Source: Thinopyrum elongatum
Taxonomy: Eukaryota; Streptophyta; Magnoliopsida; Poales; Poaceae
NCBI GenBank assembly: GCA_011799875.1
Contig: CM022303.1
Location: 282,058,850 to 282,122,849 of the forward strand
Reading direction: 5' to 3'
Length of the DNA: 64,000 nucleotides
Positions within the stretch are counted from its first letter, which is position 1; the number at the start of each line of letters is the position of its first letter. A model generated the notes under the pieces. That model worked only from the letters and a program-made list of their open reading frames with translations, was not told where the DNA came from and did no database searches. The position numbers and the translations under genes are program-made. Positions 45,903 to 56,439 of the stretch are shown piece by piece.

Positions 45903-46105
45903 GAGGGTGAAACCTCTTGTAGCACTTCTGATGTTAACTCTGTAGAGTAGCTATTCGGTTGTGGTCATCGAGGGTGATTCCTCCTTCATCACTTCCGGTA
46001 ACGACGCTGTCGTGCAACACATCAAGTGTGAACCCATCGAGAGTGAATCCTCCGAGTTCACCTTGACAGACACATCGAGTAGGAATCCAACGAGGGTGAT
46101 ACCTC
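45903..46105 (+). repeat. Four GAGGGTGAWWCCTC motifs in the LTR
   Basis: Copies at 45903-45916, 45970-45983, 46039-46052 and 46092-46105, each an inverted GAGG/CCTC pair with a 6-base centre. They recur in the 3' LTR and in the solo LTR. An 85-codon frame (45961-46218) runs through them. Confidence 0.6.
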
Positions 46106-46852
46106 GGATTCCCCTGATGTTATGGACACACGGATACTTGGACTGTACTGTTGATTACTTGGAAAGGCGGGTCGACCCTGAGGGGTACCCGCGTGCGCCT
46201 AAGTGGCGAGTGTTGTGAAGACGGGTGCCAGTGTGGTGCCCGAGTGGTGAATACGAGGCGCGGCCGGGCATTCTTAAACCTTGCAGCAAGTCCTCGAGAC
46301 GGGGCGACGGGGTCACATCTTTCGTGAGTCTCTGCTCGTTACCGCAAGCCCCTAGTCCATTAACGATTTGGATATTTGATCCGAGTAGGCCTCTGGTCTG
46401 ATAGCACTAACCATCACGTGGGCATAGTATGGGCGTTCTGCATCATATGCATCAGCCGAAAGCTCTGTCAGACGTCCAGTTCAGCAGTGCGGCATGGAGT
46501 GATTGGCGCCATTGCGGTGGTGCTTGGATCTGAGCCATGTGCGCAACGACCCGGAGGGTAAGGGGCGATGGCCAAGACCCCCTTGCGCTTAGGATGTAGA
46601 CCGGCGGGGACCTCTCTGCTGAGCTGTAGGTAGGGTTGCGATGTGTCGTTTGACCGAGGCCGGGCATGACCCAGGAAAGTGTGTCCGGCCGGAGTTAATC
46701 GAGCGTGTTGGGTAAGTTGGTGCACCCCTGCAGGGAAGAATACTTCTATCGATAGCCGGTCCTACGGTAAAGGACACTCGGAGTTGTATCCCGATCGATA
46801 CAACTAGAACTGGATACCTGTGATGAGACCTGTATGTATGGCTCTGGGATTG

Positions 46853-46940
46853 CTTCTCGCAGGGAGTCGAGAAGGGATCTCCGGACGAGGTTGATGACTG
46901 TATGGCTCTGGGATTGCTTTCTCGCAGGGAGTCGAGAAAG
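46853..46940. other. Twin tandem hairpins in the LTR
   Basis: Hairpin 1: CTTCTCG-CAGGGAGT-CGAGAAG (46853-46874). Hairpin 2: CTTTCTCG-CAGGGAGT-CGAGAAAG (46917-46940). The extra T in one arm is matched by an extra A in the other. Both recur in the 3' LTR and in the solo LTR near 31005-31090. Confidence 0.7.
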
Positions 46941-47196
46941 GATCTCTGGGTGAGGATGAGACTTAATGATACTACTACATTATATTGTACTGTTCTACTC
47001 TCTTCTATTTCTGCAAGACCGATGAAGATGCTAGTCTTCGATAGGACTAGGCCTTCTCTCTATTCTTGCATTTCTGCAGCCCAGTCCACATATACAGCCT
47101 CCCTTTGAAAATGTTGCATATGTAGTGTAGATCCTTGCTTGCTGAGTACTTCTGAGTACTCACGGTTGCTTTGTTTTCCTTTTCTCCCCATATCAG

Positions 47197-47306
47197 TTTG
47201 TCGTGACCAGAGGACGGAGTCCCCTGAGACAGATGCCCCGTCGAGCGGCTACTACTACTACCCAGAGGATGGATACTACTACGAGTTGCCTGACGTCCAG
47301 GAGTAG
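47197..47306 (+). other. Exon B of the LTR-embedded spliced frame (5' LTR copy)
   Basis: Preceded by TTTTCCTTTTCTCCCCATAT and CAG, a strong acceptor. The 110 nt complete the phase-1 codon of exon A and read on to SSGYYYYPEDGYYYELPD and a TAG at 47304-47306. The product end is tyrosine-rich and acidic. The implied intron is 1603 nt (45594-47196). Function unknown. Confidence 0.5.
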
Positions 47307-47612
47307 GATCGGAGGGTCCTAGGCAGGAGGCCTACGCCTTTCGATCGTAGTGTTTTATTTTTTCCCCGCCTTTTTAAAGGCCTTTCTGTTTCTCTTTTAA
47401 TATCTGTACTCAGATATCTGATGCTTCCGCTGACGCTTGTATGCAAGCTTATGTATTCGAGCCCTCGAGGCCCCTGGCTTGTAATATATAGCTTGTATGA
47501 CTTTATTTATGTTTTAGAGTTGTGTTGTGATAACTTCCCGTGAGTCCTTAGGCTTGATCGTGTGCATTTGCGTGTATGATTAGTGCACGATTGGGCCGGG
47601 GGCGTCACAAGT

Positions 47613-47625
47613 TGGTATCAGAGCC
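47613..47625 (+). promoter_or_regulatory. Primer-binding site of the chromovirus (initiator tRNA-Met)
   Basis: TGGTATCAGAGCC lies three bases after the LTR end and is the standard site of many plant LTR retrotransposons. Confidence 0.92.
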
Positions 47626-48095
47626 GACTGACTGTAGGAACCCCCCTTTCCAACTCCTTGGCCGAAGTTGAGTCTAGTAATCGAAAACTATTTTACTAAC
47701 TTGGCTGTGTGGCTTACGGGCCCACGTCGCCAATTGGGTGGTATTAGTATCTTTTACTCCTCGACCTTTACTCTGGGCCTCTGACCTCTCTTCTATTCGG
47801 GTTAATTTTTTTTTACTAACTCCAACATTAGGATCTCGTAATCATATTCTCCCGGAGAGCTGGATATTCGCAACTGATCCTTTCCTTGGAACGATTAGTC
47901 TGATAATCATCATTTTCCTTTCCATTGGTTTGTTTAACCTTTCCTTTACGAGTATCTTATGCTTCTCACACTGTCATTTGACACTTTTGGAATCTCCCGG
48001 AAAAATGTGTCGTGTTCAGCGTCAACATTTTGAGTTCTTCCGAGATGTTAATTGAATTCATGAACGGCAATGCCATCCTTGCCCCTCGCTGATCT
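47626..48095 (+). other. Leader and deletion junction of the chromovirus internal region
   Basis: Leader sequence without a supported gene. Gag, protease and most of RT, normally 2.5 kb or more, are missing. The pol match starts at about 48135 ([14 protein letters not shown]), so the junction lies just before it. Confidence 0.7.
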
Positions 48096-50306
48096 GTGTT
48101 ATCATCGTCAATCTCTTTGACTACCTGCCCAAGAATTGCCGTTAACCCAGAACGAGTTCAGGCTATTCTGGACTGGACTCCTCCGAAGAATGTCAAGCAA
48201 GTGAGAAGTTTTCTCGGCCTTGCAAGCTATTGCCATCGATTTGTCGAGAACTTTTCCAAGATTGCTAAGCCTTTGACTGATCTGCTTCACAAGGGCGTTA
48301 AGTTCGAATGGACAGAAAAATGTCAGGAAAGTTTTCAAGCACTCAAAGACAAGCTGACATCTGCCCCAGTACTATCTCCTCCAGACACCCGCAAAGACTT
48401 TGTGATTTATTGTGACGCATCCCGTGAAGGATTAGGCTGTGTCCTAATGCAGGAGCGTAAAGTGATTGCTTATGGCTCTCGTCAGTTGCGCCCACATGAA
48501 GAGAATTATCCGGTACATGATCTAGAACTAGCTGCTATGATCTATGCATTGCAGTTGTGGCGACATTACCTCCTCGGTAATCGTTGTGAGATATACACGG
48601 ATCATAAAAGTCTGAAGTACTTGTTCACTCAACCATCTCTAAACCTCCGTCAGCAAAGATGGATGGAGGCCATTGCGGACTATGATTTGGGTATTTCCTA
48701 TACCCCTGGCAAGGCTAACGTGATGGCTGATGCCTTAAGCCGCAAGTCCTATTGCGACAACCTCATGGTTAGGCGAGCTCAACCTCGTCTTTTTGAACAA
48801 CTGTGCAAGCTAAATCTGCTTATTGTTCCACAGGGATCTCTTAATAACCTTGTGATACAACCAGATCTTGAGAAAGTTGTTAAGGATGCGCAAGCTAAAG
48901 ATGCTGAAATTGATCTCATGAAGAAAGATCTTCACCTTCAAAAGTACAGGGATTTCTCGCTGTCTGAAGATGGAACCTTGTATTTCAGAAACCGCATTGT
49001 GGTACCTCGCTTCGAACTCATGACTGACAAAGTCATGAAGGAGGCACATGATACCCCACTGTCTATTCATCCGGGTAGCACCAAGCTGTATCGTGATCTC
49101 CGTCAAAGGTACTGGTGGTCTAAAATGAAGCAGGACATTGCTCGATATGTTGCTGAATGTGATGTGTGTCGTCGCGTTAAAGCAGAACATCAGAAACCAG
49201 CTGGAATTCTGCAACCACTTCCTATTCCTCTATGGAAATGGGATAAGGTTCAGATGGATTTCGTTACAGGACTTCCCAAGTCACAGAAGGGTCACGATGC
49301 TATTCTTGTCGTCGTCGACCAACTCTCTAAAGTTGCACACTTTCTGCCTGTCAAAGAGACTATCAGTGCTAGTCAGTTAGCAGAGTTGTATATCTCCAGG
49401 ATTGTTTCACTCCACGGTATTCCGAAGGAGATTAGTTCGGACCGTGGCGGTCTTTTCACCTCAAAATTCTGGGAAAGTTTCCAAACAGCTATGGGAACTC
49501 ATATTACCTGGAGTTCAGCTTATCACCCCCAATCCCAAGGCCAAGTCGAACGAGTCAATCAAGTGCTTGAAGACATGCTTCGAGCTTGTGTTATTTCATT
49601 CGGCAAGAAGTGGGAAGAATCTCTTCCGTATGCCGAGTTCTCTTATAACAACAGCTATCAAGCCAGCTTGAAAATGGCCCCCTTCGAAGTTCTATATGGA
49701 CGTAAGTGTCGAACCCCTCTGAATTGGTCAGAAACTGGGGAACAACCGCTCGTGGGTCCGGATATTATTCAACACGCCGAAGAACAAGTCCGTATTGTCC
49801 GGGAAAACCTCAAGGCGGCTCAGGACCGCCAGAAGAGCAATTATGATCGCAAACGGTGGGGTTTGACTTATCAACCTGGTGATCAAGCTCATTTGCGTGT
49901 CACTCCTATGAAGGGCACTCACCGTTTTGGAATCAAGGGCAAGTTAGCTCCCCGCTATATTGGTCCCTTTCGCATTGTTGCTAGACGTGGTCAGGTGGCA
50001 TATAAATTGGAGTTGCCGCCGCAATTCTCTCATATCCACGACGTCTTCCATGTGTCGCAACTTCGTCAATGCTTCAAGGAATCTCCGCACCGAGCTGTGG
50101 ATCACGAAATGCTCGAATTGCATGATGATCTTTCATATAAGGAACATCGGATCCGCATTCTCGATGAAGCTGAACGCCGGACCCGTCAGAAGGTTACCAA
50201 GTTCCTCAAAGTGCAGTGGTCAAATCATACTGAAGATGAAGCAACTTGGGAACGCGAGGATAATCTTCATGCGAAATACCCCAAAAAATTTTCTTCTACC
50301 TCTTAA
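48096..50306 (+). CDS. Pol remnant: RT end, RNase H, integrase, chromodomain-like C-terminus
   Basis: The 736-residue frame is open throughout. In order: RT thumb and connection ([20 protein letters not shown]), RNase H ([40 protein letters not shown]; about residues 100-220), integrase zinc finger with two His and CDVC near residue 350, and the DDE core ([32 protein letters not shown]; about residues 385-500). The [19 protein letters not shown] block and a chromodomain-like end ([19 protein letters not shown]) follow. These domains degrade the RNA template, insert the cDNA and steer insertion to marked chromatin. The ATG at 48096 is only the first available Met, because the native start was lost with gag-RT. 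The late age and open frame suggest recent loss. Confidence 0.92.
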   Translation: MLSSSISLTTCPRIAVNPERVQAILDWTPPKNVKQVRSFLGLASYCHRFVENFSKIAKPLTDLLHKGVKFEWTEKCQESFQALKDKLTSAPVLSPPDTRKDFVIYCDASREGLGCVLMQERKVIAYGSRQLRPHEENYPVHDLELAAMIYALQLWRHYLLGNRCEIYTDHKSLKYLFTQPSLNLRQQRWMEAIADYDLGISYTPGKANVMADALSRKSYCDNLMVRRAQPRLFEQLCKLNLLIVPQGSLNNLVIQPDLEKVVKDAQAKDAEIDLMKKDLHLQKYRDFSLSEDGTLYFRNRIVVPRFELMTDKVMKEAHDTPLSIHPGSTKLYRDLRQRYWWSKMKQDIARYVAECDVCRRVKAEHQKPAGILQPLPIPLWKWDKVQMDFVTGLPKSQKGHDAILVVVDQLSKVAHFLPVKETISASQLAELYISRIVSLHGIPKEISSDRGGLFTSKFWESFQTAMGTHITWSSAYHPQSQGQVERVNQVLEDMLRACVISFGKKWEESLPYAEFSYNNSYQASLKMAPFEVLYGRKCRTPLNWSETGEQPLVGPDIIQHAEEQVRIVRENLKAAQDRQKSNYDRKRWGLTYQPGDQAHLRVTPMKGTHRFGIKGKLAPRYIGPFRIVARRGQVAYKLELPPQFSHIHDVFHVSQLRQCFKESPHRAVDHEMLELHDDLSYKEHRIRILDEAERRTRQKVTKFLKVQWSNHTEDEATWEREDNLHAKYPKKFSSTS

Positions 50307-50342
50307 TTCTCGGGACGAGAATTCTTGTTAGTAGAGGAGATT
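50307..50342 (+). promoter_or_regulatory. Polypurine tract region of the chromovirus
   Basis: GTAGAGGAGATT lies immediately before the 3' LTR start (TGTAACACC at 50343), in the position of the plus-strand primer. The purine run is short. Confidence 0.55.
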
Positions 50343-52302
50343 TGTAACACCCCCAGTGGTTAACTACAGTAATCACCCTTTTGATTATGCCATGTCATCA
50401 TGTTTAACAGTGCATGATCATCATTAGCATCATATTGCATTTCAACTCCTGATTCAAATGGAAATTTAAATGAAAGTGGAATATAAAAGTTGTCCAACAT
50501 AAGAACTAAAATGTTCAATAAATAGTAGATAAATCAGAGGCTATGTTAAAATTGTAAACAACATTATTAAAATTGGATAAGTGACTCAAACAACTTAAAA
50601 CAGTGGCTGAAAATAACATTTAGTAACCTTTTAATTTATTTAAAACAAATATGAAATGATGTTTTGCCCAAACTAGTTTTTGGTGTTAGGGTATAAAGCA
50701 CTGGTATTTATGGACTAGGTCTCCCTTTTTACAAAAACCATTTGGGGCCTAAACAATTAACAGAATAGAAAAGAAAAAGAAAACCCCGGCCAACTGGGCC
50801 AACCGGCCCAGCCGGCCGGCCCAGCTAGCCCACCCGCGCTCGCCCTGGCCTATATGGCCTCACCCGCACGAAACCCTAGCCGATCACCTCTCACTTCCCC
50901 CCTTCCTGATTCTGGATCGGGCGCCGCCCCGCGCGCGCCCCCGACCCCGTCGCCGTCGCCGGTCGCCATCGCCGCGCGGCCTCGCCTCGTCGTCGACCCG
51001 ATGCCGTCGCCCGTCGCCACCGCCACCTCGTCGCCGGCCCCGACTCCTCCCCGCGCCCACTGCCCTCCCCGACTGGCCCCTGTGAGCCGCACCCCCTCTC
51101 CTCTTGCCCCCTCTGCGCACGCGCGCTCGCGCTCGCGCTCGCCGCGCGCCGACCGCGCCCGCCCGTGCTCCCTCGCGCCCTCCGCCCAGCTCTGCTGCGC
51201 CCACTCCGGCCAGCCCTCTGCCCGTTGCGCCGGCGCGCCCGACCTCACTCGCCTCTGCCTCGCCACTTGCCACGCCCCGCTGACCGCATGCGCGCCGCAG
51301 CTCGCCCGCACCGCGCCTCGCCGCCGGCCTGATTGCTGCATCGCCTCGCCTCCCCCTCCTCTGCGGCGCTACTCCCCGGCCGCCCCCTCGCGCGACCCCG
51401 TCGTCCTGCTGCTGCTGCCGCGGCCCCCACCCCGCGCCGCTCGCCCGCGCGTCCCCGCCACCGCTGCTCGCCGCTCTGCCGCTGGCCGCGGCCTCCCCCC
51501 TCTGCGCCCGCCGGTAGCCTCGCCAGGGCCGTGCCAGGCCGCCGTAGCCCGCCGTTGTCCCCCGCTCGCTCGGTCGGGTGTGCTCACGCCCGTGGTCGCA
51601 CGCCCGCCTGTTAGCCCGCCCCAATAGCCCCTGTGTGAATGACACGCGGGGCCCAGCCCCTGGAATGTTAAAAAAAAGAATTTAAAAATATATATATAAT
51701 AAATAAAAATAAAAAATAATTAGTTAATTAAATAATTAATTAGTGAATTAATTAATTTAATTAATCCTGTTTAATTAAGCTAATTAAATAGTTAGTCTAA
51801 TTAAACATTAATTAGTTAGTTAATCCCTAATTAACTAAACAGTCAATGACAGGTGGCCCCCACCTGTCAGGTTGACCGCTGACGTCAGCATGATGTCATG
51901 CTGATGTCATCAATCACTGTTTCGGATAATGTTGATTTAATTAATTAAATAAATTCCAGAAATTAATAAAAACTTTAGAAAATCATATAAAATAATCCGT
52001 AGCCCAGATCGAAAAACTTTGTACATGAAAGTTGCTCAGAACGACGAGACGAATTCGGATACGCATTCCATTCGTCCGTCACACGTCCCTAACTATCCGA
52101 ACATGCAACCGTTCCCCTCCGGTCATCTGTCTGACAAATGTCCGGAGACGGGAAAACATTCCCGGATGAATCCCACCTTCGCCAGTATCACCCGGCACTG
52201 CGTTAGATCACCTCTGTCACCGCGTATTGCCATGTTATGCTTTGTGCTGCACTTGTTTATCGTGTATTTATGCTGTTTCCTCCCCCTCTTCTCTCTCGAT
52301 AG

Positions 52303-52393
52303 CCCCCCGACCCCGACGTCGTCCCCGAGACCGACGCAGCTCCGGAGCCCGAAGACAGCATTAACGACCTTGCCCTTGCCGCCGAGCAACCAG
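52303..52393 (+). other. Exon A of the LTR-embedded spliced frame (3' LTR copy)
   Basis: Same acceptor and GC donor as 45503-45593, and 91 nt. It reads PPDPDVVPETDAAPEPED and onward, nearer to the solo LTR version than the 5' LTR copy is. Confidence 0.5.
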
Positions 52394-53997
52394 GCAAGCC
52401 CCCCCCTTTGATCATCCCGATATCGCCCATTCTAATTTCTCATGCTTGCATTAGAATTGCTGCTGCTGCTGCTTTACCTATTCTGATGCATAGCCTGTTT
52501 ATTGTAACCTGCTATTGATAATTACCTGCATACCCTAAACTGCTTAGTATAGGCTGGGTAGAGACCTATCAGTGACCCCACTTATCCCGACTGCCGCGCT
52601 GGATCGTCAGAAGACCCGATCAACGGGAATTGAAGACCAGGCCCCGACACCGCACATCACCCCCCTTAGTTGTAACGACACTGCAGCGTTACTATCGAGT
52701 GCCGAGGGTGAAACCTCTTATAGCACTTCTGATGTTAACTCTGTAGAGTAGCTATTCGGTCGTGGTCATCGAGGGTGATTCCTCCTTCATCACTTCCGGT
52801 AACGACGCTGTCGTGCAACACATCAAGTGTGAACCCATCGAGGGTGAATCCTCCGAGTTCACCTTGATAGACACATCGAGTAGGAATCCAACGAGGGTGA
52901 TACCTCGGATTCCCCTGATGTTATGGACACACGGATACTTGGACTGTACTGTTGATTACTTGGAAAGGCGGGTCGACCCTGAGGGGTACCCGCGTGCGCC
53001 TAAGTGGCGAGTGTTGTGAAGACGGGTGCCAGTGTGGTGCCCGAGTGGTGAATACGAGGCGCGGCCGGGCATTCTTAAACCTTGCAGCAAGTCCTCGAGA
53101 CGGGGCGACGGGGTCACATCTTTCGTGAGTCTCTGCTTGTTACCGCAAGCCCCTAGTCCATTAACGATTTGGATATTTGATCCGAGCAGGCCTCTGGTCT
53201 GATAGCACTAACCATCACATGGGCATAGTATGGGCGTTCTGCATCATATGCATCAGCCGAAAGCTCTGTCAGACGTCCAGTTCAGCAGTGCGGCATGGAG
53301 TGATTGGCGCCATTGCGGTGGTGCTTGGATCTGAGCCATGTGCGCAACGACCCGGAGGGTGAGGGGCGATGGCCAAGACCCCCTTGCGCTTAGGATGTAG
53401 ACCGGCGGGGACCTCTCTGCTGAGCTGTAGGTAGGGTTGCGATGTGTCGTTTGACCGAGGCCGGGCATGACCCAGGAAAGTGTGTCCGGCTGGAGTTAAT
53501 CGAGCGTGTTGGGTAAGTTGGTGCACCCCTGCAGGGAAGAATACTTCTATCGATAGCCGGTCCTACGGTAAAGGACACTCGGAGTTGTATCCCGATCGAT
53601 ACAACTAGAACTGGATACCTGTGATGAGACCTGTATGTATGGCTCTGGGATTGCTTCTCGCAGGGAGTCGAGAAGGGATCTCCGGACGAGGTTGATGACT
53701 GTATGGCTCTGGGATTGCTTTCTCGCAGGGAGTCGAGAAAGGATCTCTGGGTGAGGATGAGACTTAATGATACTACTACATTATATTGTACTGTTCTACT
53801 CTCTTCTATTTCTGCAAGACCGATGAAGATGCTAGTCTTTGATAGGACTAGGCCTTCTCTCTATTCTTGCATTTCTGCAGCCCAGTCCACATATACAGCC
53901 TCCCTTTGAAAATGTTGCATATGTAGTGTAGATCCTTGCTTGCTGAGTACTTCTGAGTACTCACGGTTGATTTGTTTTCCTTTTCTCCCCATATCAG

Positions 53998-54107
53998 TTT
54001 GTCGTGACCAGAGGACGGAGTCCCCTGAGACAGATGCCCCGTCGAGCGGCTACTACTACTACCCAGAGGATGGATACTACTACGAGTTGCCTGACGTCCA
54101 GGAGTAG
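53998..54107 (+). other. Exon B of the LTR-embedded spliced frame (3' LTR copy)
   Basis: 110 nt after CCCCATATCAG, ending at TAG 54105-54107, with the same SSGYYYYPEDGYYYELPD reading as the 5' LTR. Confidence 0.5.
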
Positions 54108-54415
54108 GATCGGAGGGTCCCAGGCAGGAGGCCTACGCCTTTTGATCGTAGTGTTTTATTTTTGCCCCACCTTTTTAAAGGCCTTTCTGTTTCTCTTTTA
54201 ATATCTGTACTCAGATATCTGATGCTTCCGCTGACGCTTGTACGCAAGCTTATGTATTCGAGCCGTCGAGGCCCCTGGCTTGTAATATATAGCTTGTATG
54301 ACTTTATTTATGTTTTAGAGTTGTGTTGTGATAACTTCCCGTGAGTCCTTAGGCTTGATCGTGTGCATTTGCGTGTATGATTAGTGCACGATCGGGCCGG
54401 GGGCATCACAACTCT

Positions 54416-55465
54416 TGATCATTGCACATCCCGGTACACCGCCAGAGGCATTCATATAGAGTCATATTTTTTTCTAGTATCGAGTTGTAATCCTTGAGTT
54501 GTAAGTAAATAAAAGTGTGATGATCATTATTAGAGCATTGTCTCGTGTGAGGAAAGGATGATGGAAGCTATAATTCCCTCACAAGTTGGGATGAGACTCC
54601 GGACTTAAAAACAAAAGAGGCCAAAGAGCCCAAAATAAAAAAAGAGCCCAAAGAGCCCAAACAAAAAAAATGAGAGAAAAGAGAGAAGGGACAATGTTAC
54701 TATCCTTTTTCGACACTTGTGCTTCAAAGTAGCACCATGTTCTTCATGATAGAGAGTCTCCTATTTTGTTACTTTCTATACTAGTGGGAATTTTTCATTA
54801 TAGAACTTGGCTTGTATATTCCAATGATGGGCTTCCTCAAATTGCCCTAGGTCTTCGTGAACAAGCAAGTTGGATGCACACCCACTTACTTTTTGAGCTT
54901 TCATACACTTATAGCTCTAGTGCATCGTTGCATGGCAATCCCTACTCACTTGCATCGATATCAATTGATGGGCATCTCCATAGCCCATTAATTTGCTAGT
55001 TGATGTGAGACTTTCTCCTTTTTTGTCTTCTCCTCACAACCTCCACCATATTCTGTTCCACCTATAGTGCTATATCCATGGCTCACGCTCATGTATTGCG
55101 TGAAAGTTGAAAAAGCTTGAGAACATTTAAAGTATGAAACAACTGCTTGGGTTGTCATCGGGGTTGTGCCTGTTGAAATATTTTATGTGATGAAGATAGA
55201 GCATAGCCAGGATATATGATTTTGTAGGGATAACTTTCTTGGCCATGTTATTTTGAGAAGACATGATTGCTTTATTAGTATGCTTGAAGTATTATTGTTT
55301 TTATGTCAATATTAAACTTTTGTTTTGAATCTTATGGATCTGAATATTCTTGCCACAATAAATAAAAATGCATTGATAAATATGTTAGGTAGCATTTCAC
55401 ATCAAAAATTCTGTTTTTATCATTTACATACTCGAGGACGAGCAGAAATTAAGCTTGGGGATGCT
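54416..55465 (+). other. 3' noncoding region of element 4, part 2
   Basis: Resumes the alignment with element 1 (about 6590-7622) and ends AAGCTTGGGGATGCT. No gene is supported. Confidence 0.8.
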
Positions 55466-56035
55466 TGATACGTCTCCAACGTATCTATAACTTTTGATTG
55501 TTCCATGCTATTATATTATCTGTTTTGGATGTTTTAAATCATTAATATGCTATTTTATATTATGTTTGGGACTAACTTATTAACCTAGTGCCCAATGCCA
55601 GTTTTTGTCTTTTCCTTGTTTTTGACTTTTACAGAAAAGGAATATCAAACAGAGTCCAAACAGAATAAAACTTTACGGTGATTTTTCTTGGACCAGAAGA
55701 ATCCCACGAGACTTGGAGAGGATGCCAGAAGCCCTACGGGGAGGCCACAAGCCGTAGGGGCGCGTGCCAGGGGGGCGCCCCCAGGGCTTGTGGGCTCCCC
55801 ATAGACCTTCCAACCCTAATCTTCGCACTATAAATCCTCAAATATTCACCCTACACTAGAGGGCACACCAAAAATACTTTTCCGCCGCCGCAAGCCTCTG
55901 TTCCTGTGAGATCCCATCTTGGGGCCTTTTCCAACACTCCACCGGAGGGGGATTCGATCACGGAGGACCTCTACACCAACCTTGCTGCCCTTCCGATGAT
56001 GTGTGAGTAGTTTACCACAGACCTACGGGTCCATA
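55466..56035 (+). repeat. 3' LTR of element 4, left 570 bp
   Basis: Starts TGATACGTCTCCAACGTATC and is interrupted after GGGTCCATA by the CACTA element. The remainder should lie right of the window. ATA (56033-56035) would be the 3-bp target duplication. Confidence 0.88.
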
Positions 56036-56055
56036 CACTACAAAAAAATACACTT
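56036..56055. repeat. CACTA terminal inverted repeat, left end
   Basis: CACTACAAAAAAATACACTT. The partner repeat is not in the window, so its full length cannot be measured. Confidence 0.8.
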
Positions 56056-56294
56056 CCGTGATGATACGTGTTTGTCACAGTAGGTCACGTTTTCTGTCGT
56101 GCATGTACATCCATGACGATTTTATGACAGAATCAAGATAGTCATACCTGTGCTATCGTAGAAGTGTTCCATGACAATACCAAAATTATCATCACGAAAG
56201 TGTTCACTTCCATGACGATAAATGACGCGTCATGGAAGTGCTTTCGTCAAGGGTAACCGACACGTGGCATCCATCTTAACGGGTCGCCGTTAAG
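56051..56294. repeat. Fold-back hairpins at the CACTA end
   Basis: Outer pair: CACTTCCGTGATGATA (56051-56066) with TTATCATCACGAAAGTG (56186-56202), one mismatch. Inner hairpin: CACTTCCATGACG (56205-56217) with CGTCATGGAAGTG (56228-56240), perfect. A third: CTTAACGG-GTCG-CCGTTAAG (56275-56294). Confidence 0.8.
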
Positions 56295-56439
56295 CTATTG
56301 GGTCTGGTTTTGGATCCGATAACCCGTTAACAGCAATGACCAATGGCGATTTTCCACGTGTAAAATTCTCATTGGCCGGAGGAAACACGTGTCTGCTCGT
56401 CATTGGGTCAGATAGGCGCCTATGATATGTCGACACGTG

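Larger units (their letters stand above)
43571..47609 (+). repeat. 5' LTR of the chromovirus (4039 bp)
   Basis: Starts TGTAACACCCCCAGTGGTTA and ends GGGGGCGTCACA. In order it holds an AT-rich start, a GC- and CpG-rich block (44040-44840), a TTAATTAA-rich stretch, palindromes (45047-45109), a conserved spliced frame (45503-47306) and twin hairpins (46853-46940). Confidence 0.93.
43571..54410 (+). mobile_element. Chromovirus (Ty3/gypsy, Tekay/Del-like) with 4-kb LTRs and deleted gag-RT
   Basis: LTRs of 4039 and 4068 bp flank an internal region of only 2733 bp. A perfect 5-bp duplication ACTCT flanks it (43566-43570, 54411-54415). The primer site TGGTATCAGAGCC (47613) is that of initiator tRNA-Met. 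The internal region holds a pol frame with RNase H, integrase and a chromodomain-like end, but no gag, protease or RT fingers and palm. The LTRs are very similar, so the insertion is young compared with its neighbours. Confidence 0.93.
50343..54410 (+). repeat. 3' LTR of the chromovirus (4068 bp)
   Basis: Near-identical to 43571-47609; many of the differences are C/T or G/A changes at CpG. It ends GGGGGCATCACA. Confidence 0.93.
39142..56035 (+). mobile_element. Element 4: Athila-like non-autonomous element, 3' LTR broken by CACTA
   Basis: Has a 5' LTR (39142-40720), a primer site, an ORF region (40958-41799) that differs from that of element 1, the conserved palindrome-hairpin block, and a long 3' noncoding region split by the chromovirus at 43571-54410. 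The 3' LTR begins at 55466 and is cut at 56035 by the CACTA element. No RT or integrase is present. Confidence 0.9.
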
